6,314 nt of DNA from DATIYW01 sp035517415 (GTDB lineage Bacteria > Acidobacteriota > Thermoanaerobaculia > Thermoanaerobaculales > Thermoanaerobaculaceae). Positions within the stretch are counted from its first letter, which is position 1, and each line of letters begins with the position of its first letter. The DNA is taken from contig DATIYW010000137.1 in NCBI GenBank assembly GCA_035517415.1, positions 1-6,314 on the forward strand, read 5' to 3'. Below the pieces are notes generated by a model. That model worked only from the letters and a program-made list of their open reading frames with translations. It had not been told where the DNA came from and did no database searches. The translations under genes and the position numbers were made by a program. Below are positions 5,312-6,314 of the stretch, one piece after another.

Positions 5312-6314
5312 CTAGCGGGCGAGCCGCATCGCGCTCTTCGACTCGTCGAGCGCGATGCGCTGCGGCAGGTGGCGCCCTCTGAGCCATACGATCCGCTGCG
5401 ACGCGAGCCGTGCCTCCAGGCGCTGCTCGGCGGCGACGAACTTCTCGACCGTGGACACGTCATCGGCCGGACCCCACGAGTGCGTGAGTGGGCCGGGGTC
5501 CTCGCCGGTCAGCGACCACACCTGCAGCGGGACGGCGCGGGCGGCGAGGTAGGACCTGACGCCCGGGGCGGACAGGACGCTCGAGTCGCGGCTCGCCAGC
5601 TCGGGCGGGTCCGCGTGGGCGCGCTCGGCCAGGACGAGGACCACCGCCCGCCGGTGGTTGGAGCCCGCCGCCTCGAGCCCGGCGAACGCCACGGCGTCGG
5701 CGATCCTCGTCCGGTCCGGTGGGAATGGCGAGAACGAGACCAGCCAGACTCGAATGAGAGGCAGGATCGAGTCACGAATCAAGACAAGGGGCACCTGTTG
5801 ACTACGGGGAAAGAGCGCGGCGCTGCCCGGTTGGGGGGTCACGTCGCCGCGAGCGCGAGCGTCGGCCACGAAGAAGGTGTCGAGGTTAGCCAGGGGGTTT
5901 GACGACCTGCGCCGCCGGTCCGGCGCAGCGGCGCGAGCCCATTTGCGCCCATTGGCGACCGCCTCGCCTTTGACGACCTTGTCAATCACGAACTCGACGT
6001 CGGCGGGACCGTCCTCCACCGCGGCGACTTCGAGCGACGAGGCGCCCTCCGAGAAGAGCGCTTGAGCATTGGAGGGTTCCAGTCGCGGCGTGCCGGGCGG
6101 CAACGTGACCACCACCGGCGTCATCTCCGCCGCGCTTCCGCCGGCCACGTCGCCGGCGAACGCGATCTCGCTCCGGCCCTGCAGCGTCGGCGTGAAGCTG
6201 ACCTCGACGCTGGCAACGTGAGGCGTGCTGGTGTCGATCGTGGGAAGCGGCACCAGATGGGGATCCTCGACCGTCAGGCGTCGGTCGTCGAGGGTCACGC
6301 GAACTGCCGGATGC
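5312..6314 (-). CDS. C-terminal part of an unidentified, possibly VWFA-like protein (5'-truncated by window edge)
   Basis: The frame is open through the right edge (it reads HPAVRVTLDD before any candidate start settles), so the true start is outside the window. An internal GTG at 6298 should not be taken as the start. The visible part has 333 residues and ends in TAG at 5314-5312. The first 80 or so residues look like beta-sandwich material (VEVSFTPTL, SEIAFAGDV, TPVVVTLPPGTP). After a basic linker (RRRRSSNPLA) comes an alpha/beta stretch with a hydrophobic strand RRAVVLVLAE and, later, GVRSYLAARAVPLQVWSL. This order resembles the second half of a von Willebrand factor A-like domain, as in the VWFA-related proteins common in Acidobacteriota. 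No MIDAS D-x-S-x-S motif is visible, so the assignment is weak. No membrane anchor is seen. Several stretches (about 5740-5810) are less GC-rich than the neighbours. It is 166 bp upstream of the PHP gene on the same strand, and co-transcription is uncertain. Confidence 0.7.
   Translation of the reverse strand, partial: HPAVRVTLDDRRLTVEDPHLVPLPTIDTSTPHVASVEVSFTPTLQGRSEIAFAGDVAGGSAAEMTPVVVTLPPGTPRLEPSNAQALFSEGASSLEVAAVEDGPADVEFVIDKVVKGEAVANGRKWARAAAPDRRRRSSNPLANLDTFFVADARARGDVTPQPGSAALFPRSQQVPLVLIRDSILPLIRVWLVSFSPFPPDRTRIADAVAFAGLEAAGSNHRRAVVLVLAERAHADPPELASRDSSVLSAPGVRSYLAARAVPLQVWSLTGEDPGPLTHSWGPADDVSTVEKFVAAEQRLEARLASQRIVWLRGRHLPQRIALDESKSAMRLAR

Noticed and set aside
5146..5463. Upstream extension of the PHP frame to 5463 or to the ATG at 5202
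   Set aside because: The added residues are Arg/Ser/Ala-rich, overlap the upstream gene, and lack a ribosome binding site, whereas GGGGAGG directly precedes the ATG at 5145.
1..6314. CRISPR array, tRNA or rRNA genes, insertion-sequence ends, or a phage attachment site
   Set aside because: I saw no regularly spaced repeats, tRNA-like cloverleaf with a TTCRA loop, rRNA signature, or transposase or integrase reading frame.

Overview
This is a very GC-rich bacterial window with strong G/C bias at third codon positions. That bias is why long spurious reading frames appear opposite most real genes. I see six protein genes, no RNA genes, no CRISPR array and no recognisable insertion sequence. The organism is not certain. 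Composition and gene content (an undecaprenyl-phosphate-sugar type glycosyltransferase, a PHP phosphoesterase paired with a GT-B glycosyltransferase, and a fragment resembling the VWFA-like proteins common in Acidobacteriota) suggest a soil or sediment bacterium such as an acidobacterium or a myxobacterium-like lineage. This is a tentative inference.

Layout. Positions 1-1051 (minus) hold the N-terminal 350 residues of an integral-membrane GT39/ArnT-type glycosyltransferase that runs off the left edge. A 206-bp divergent intergenic region (1052-1257) follows, with a -10-like box and two short inverted repeats, one just upstream of each start codon. Two plus-strand genes come next, 1258-2421 and 2438-3067. 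They are separated by 16 bp and encode multi-spanning membrane proteins of unknown function (387 and 209 residues).

The rest is minus strand. The 3' part of an unidentified, possibly VWFA-like protein gene (5312-6314) runs in from the right edge. After a 166-bp gap come a PHP-domain metallophosphoesterase gene (4231-5145) and a GT-B glycosyltransferase gene (start 4222, or a GTG at 4234 that would overlap the PHP stop codon as GTGA; end 2888).

The glycosyltransferase frame has no stop until it is 180 bp inside the convergent membrane-protein gene, so the two genes share 2888-3067 in antiparallel orientation.

Functional reading. Three of the six genes (two glycosyltransferases and two uncharacterised membrane proteins nearby, plus the PHP hydrolase coupled to one transferase) are compatible with cell-envelope or polysaccharide work, but nothing in the sequence fixes a substrate. 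The points most worth a second look are the PHP-glycosyltransferase pair, the uncharacterised membrane-protein pair, the long convergent overlap, and the perfect 10-bp inverted repeat touching the PHP ribosome binding site.
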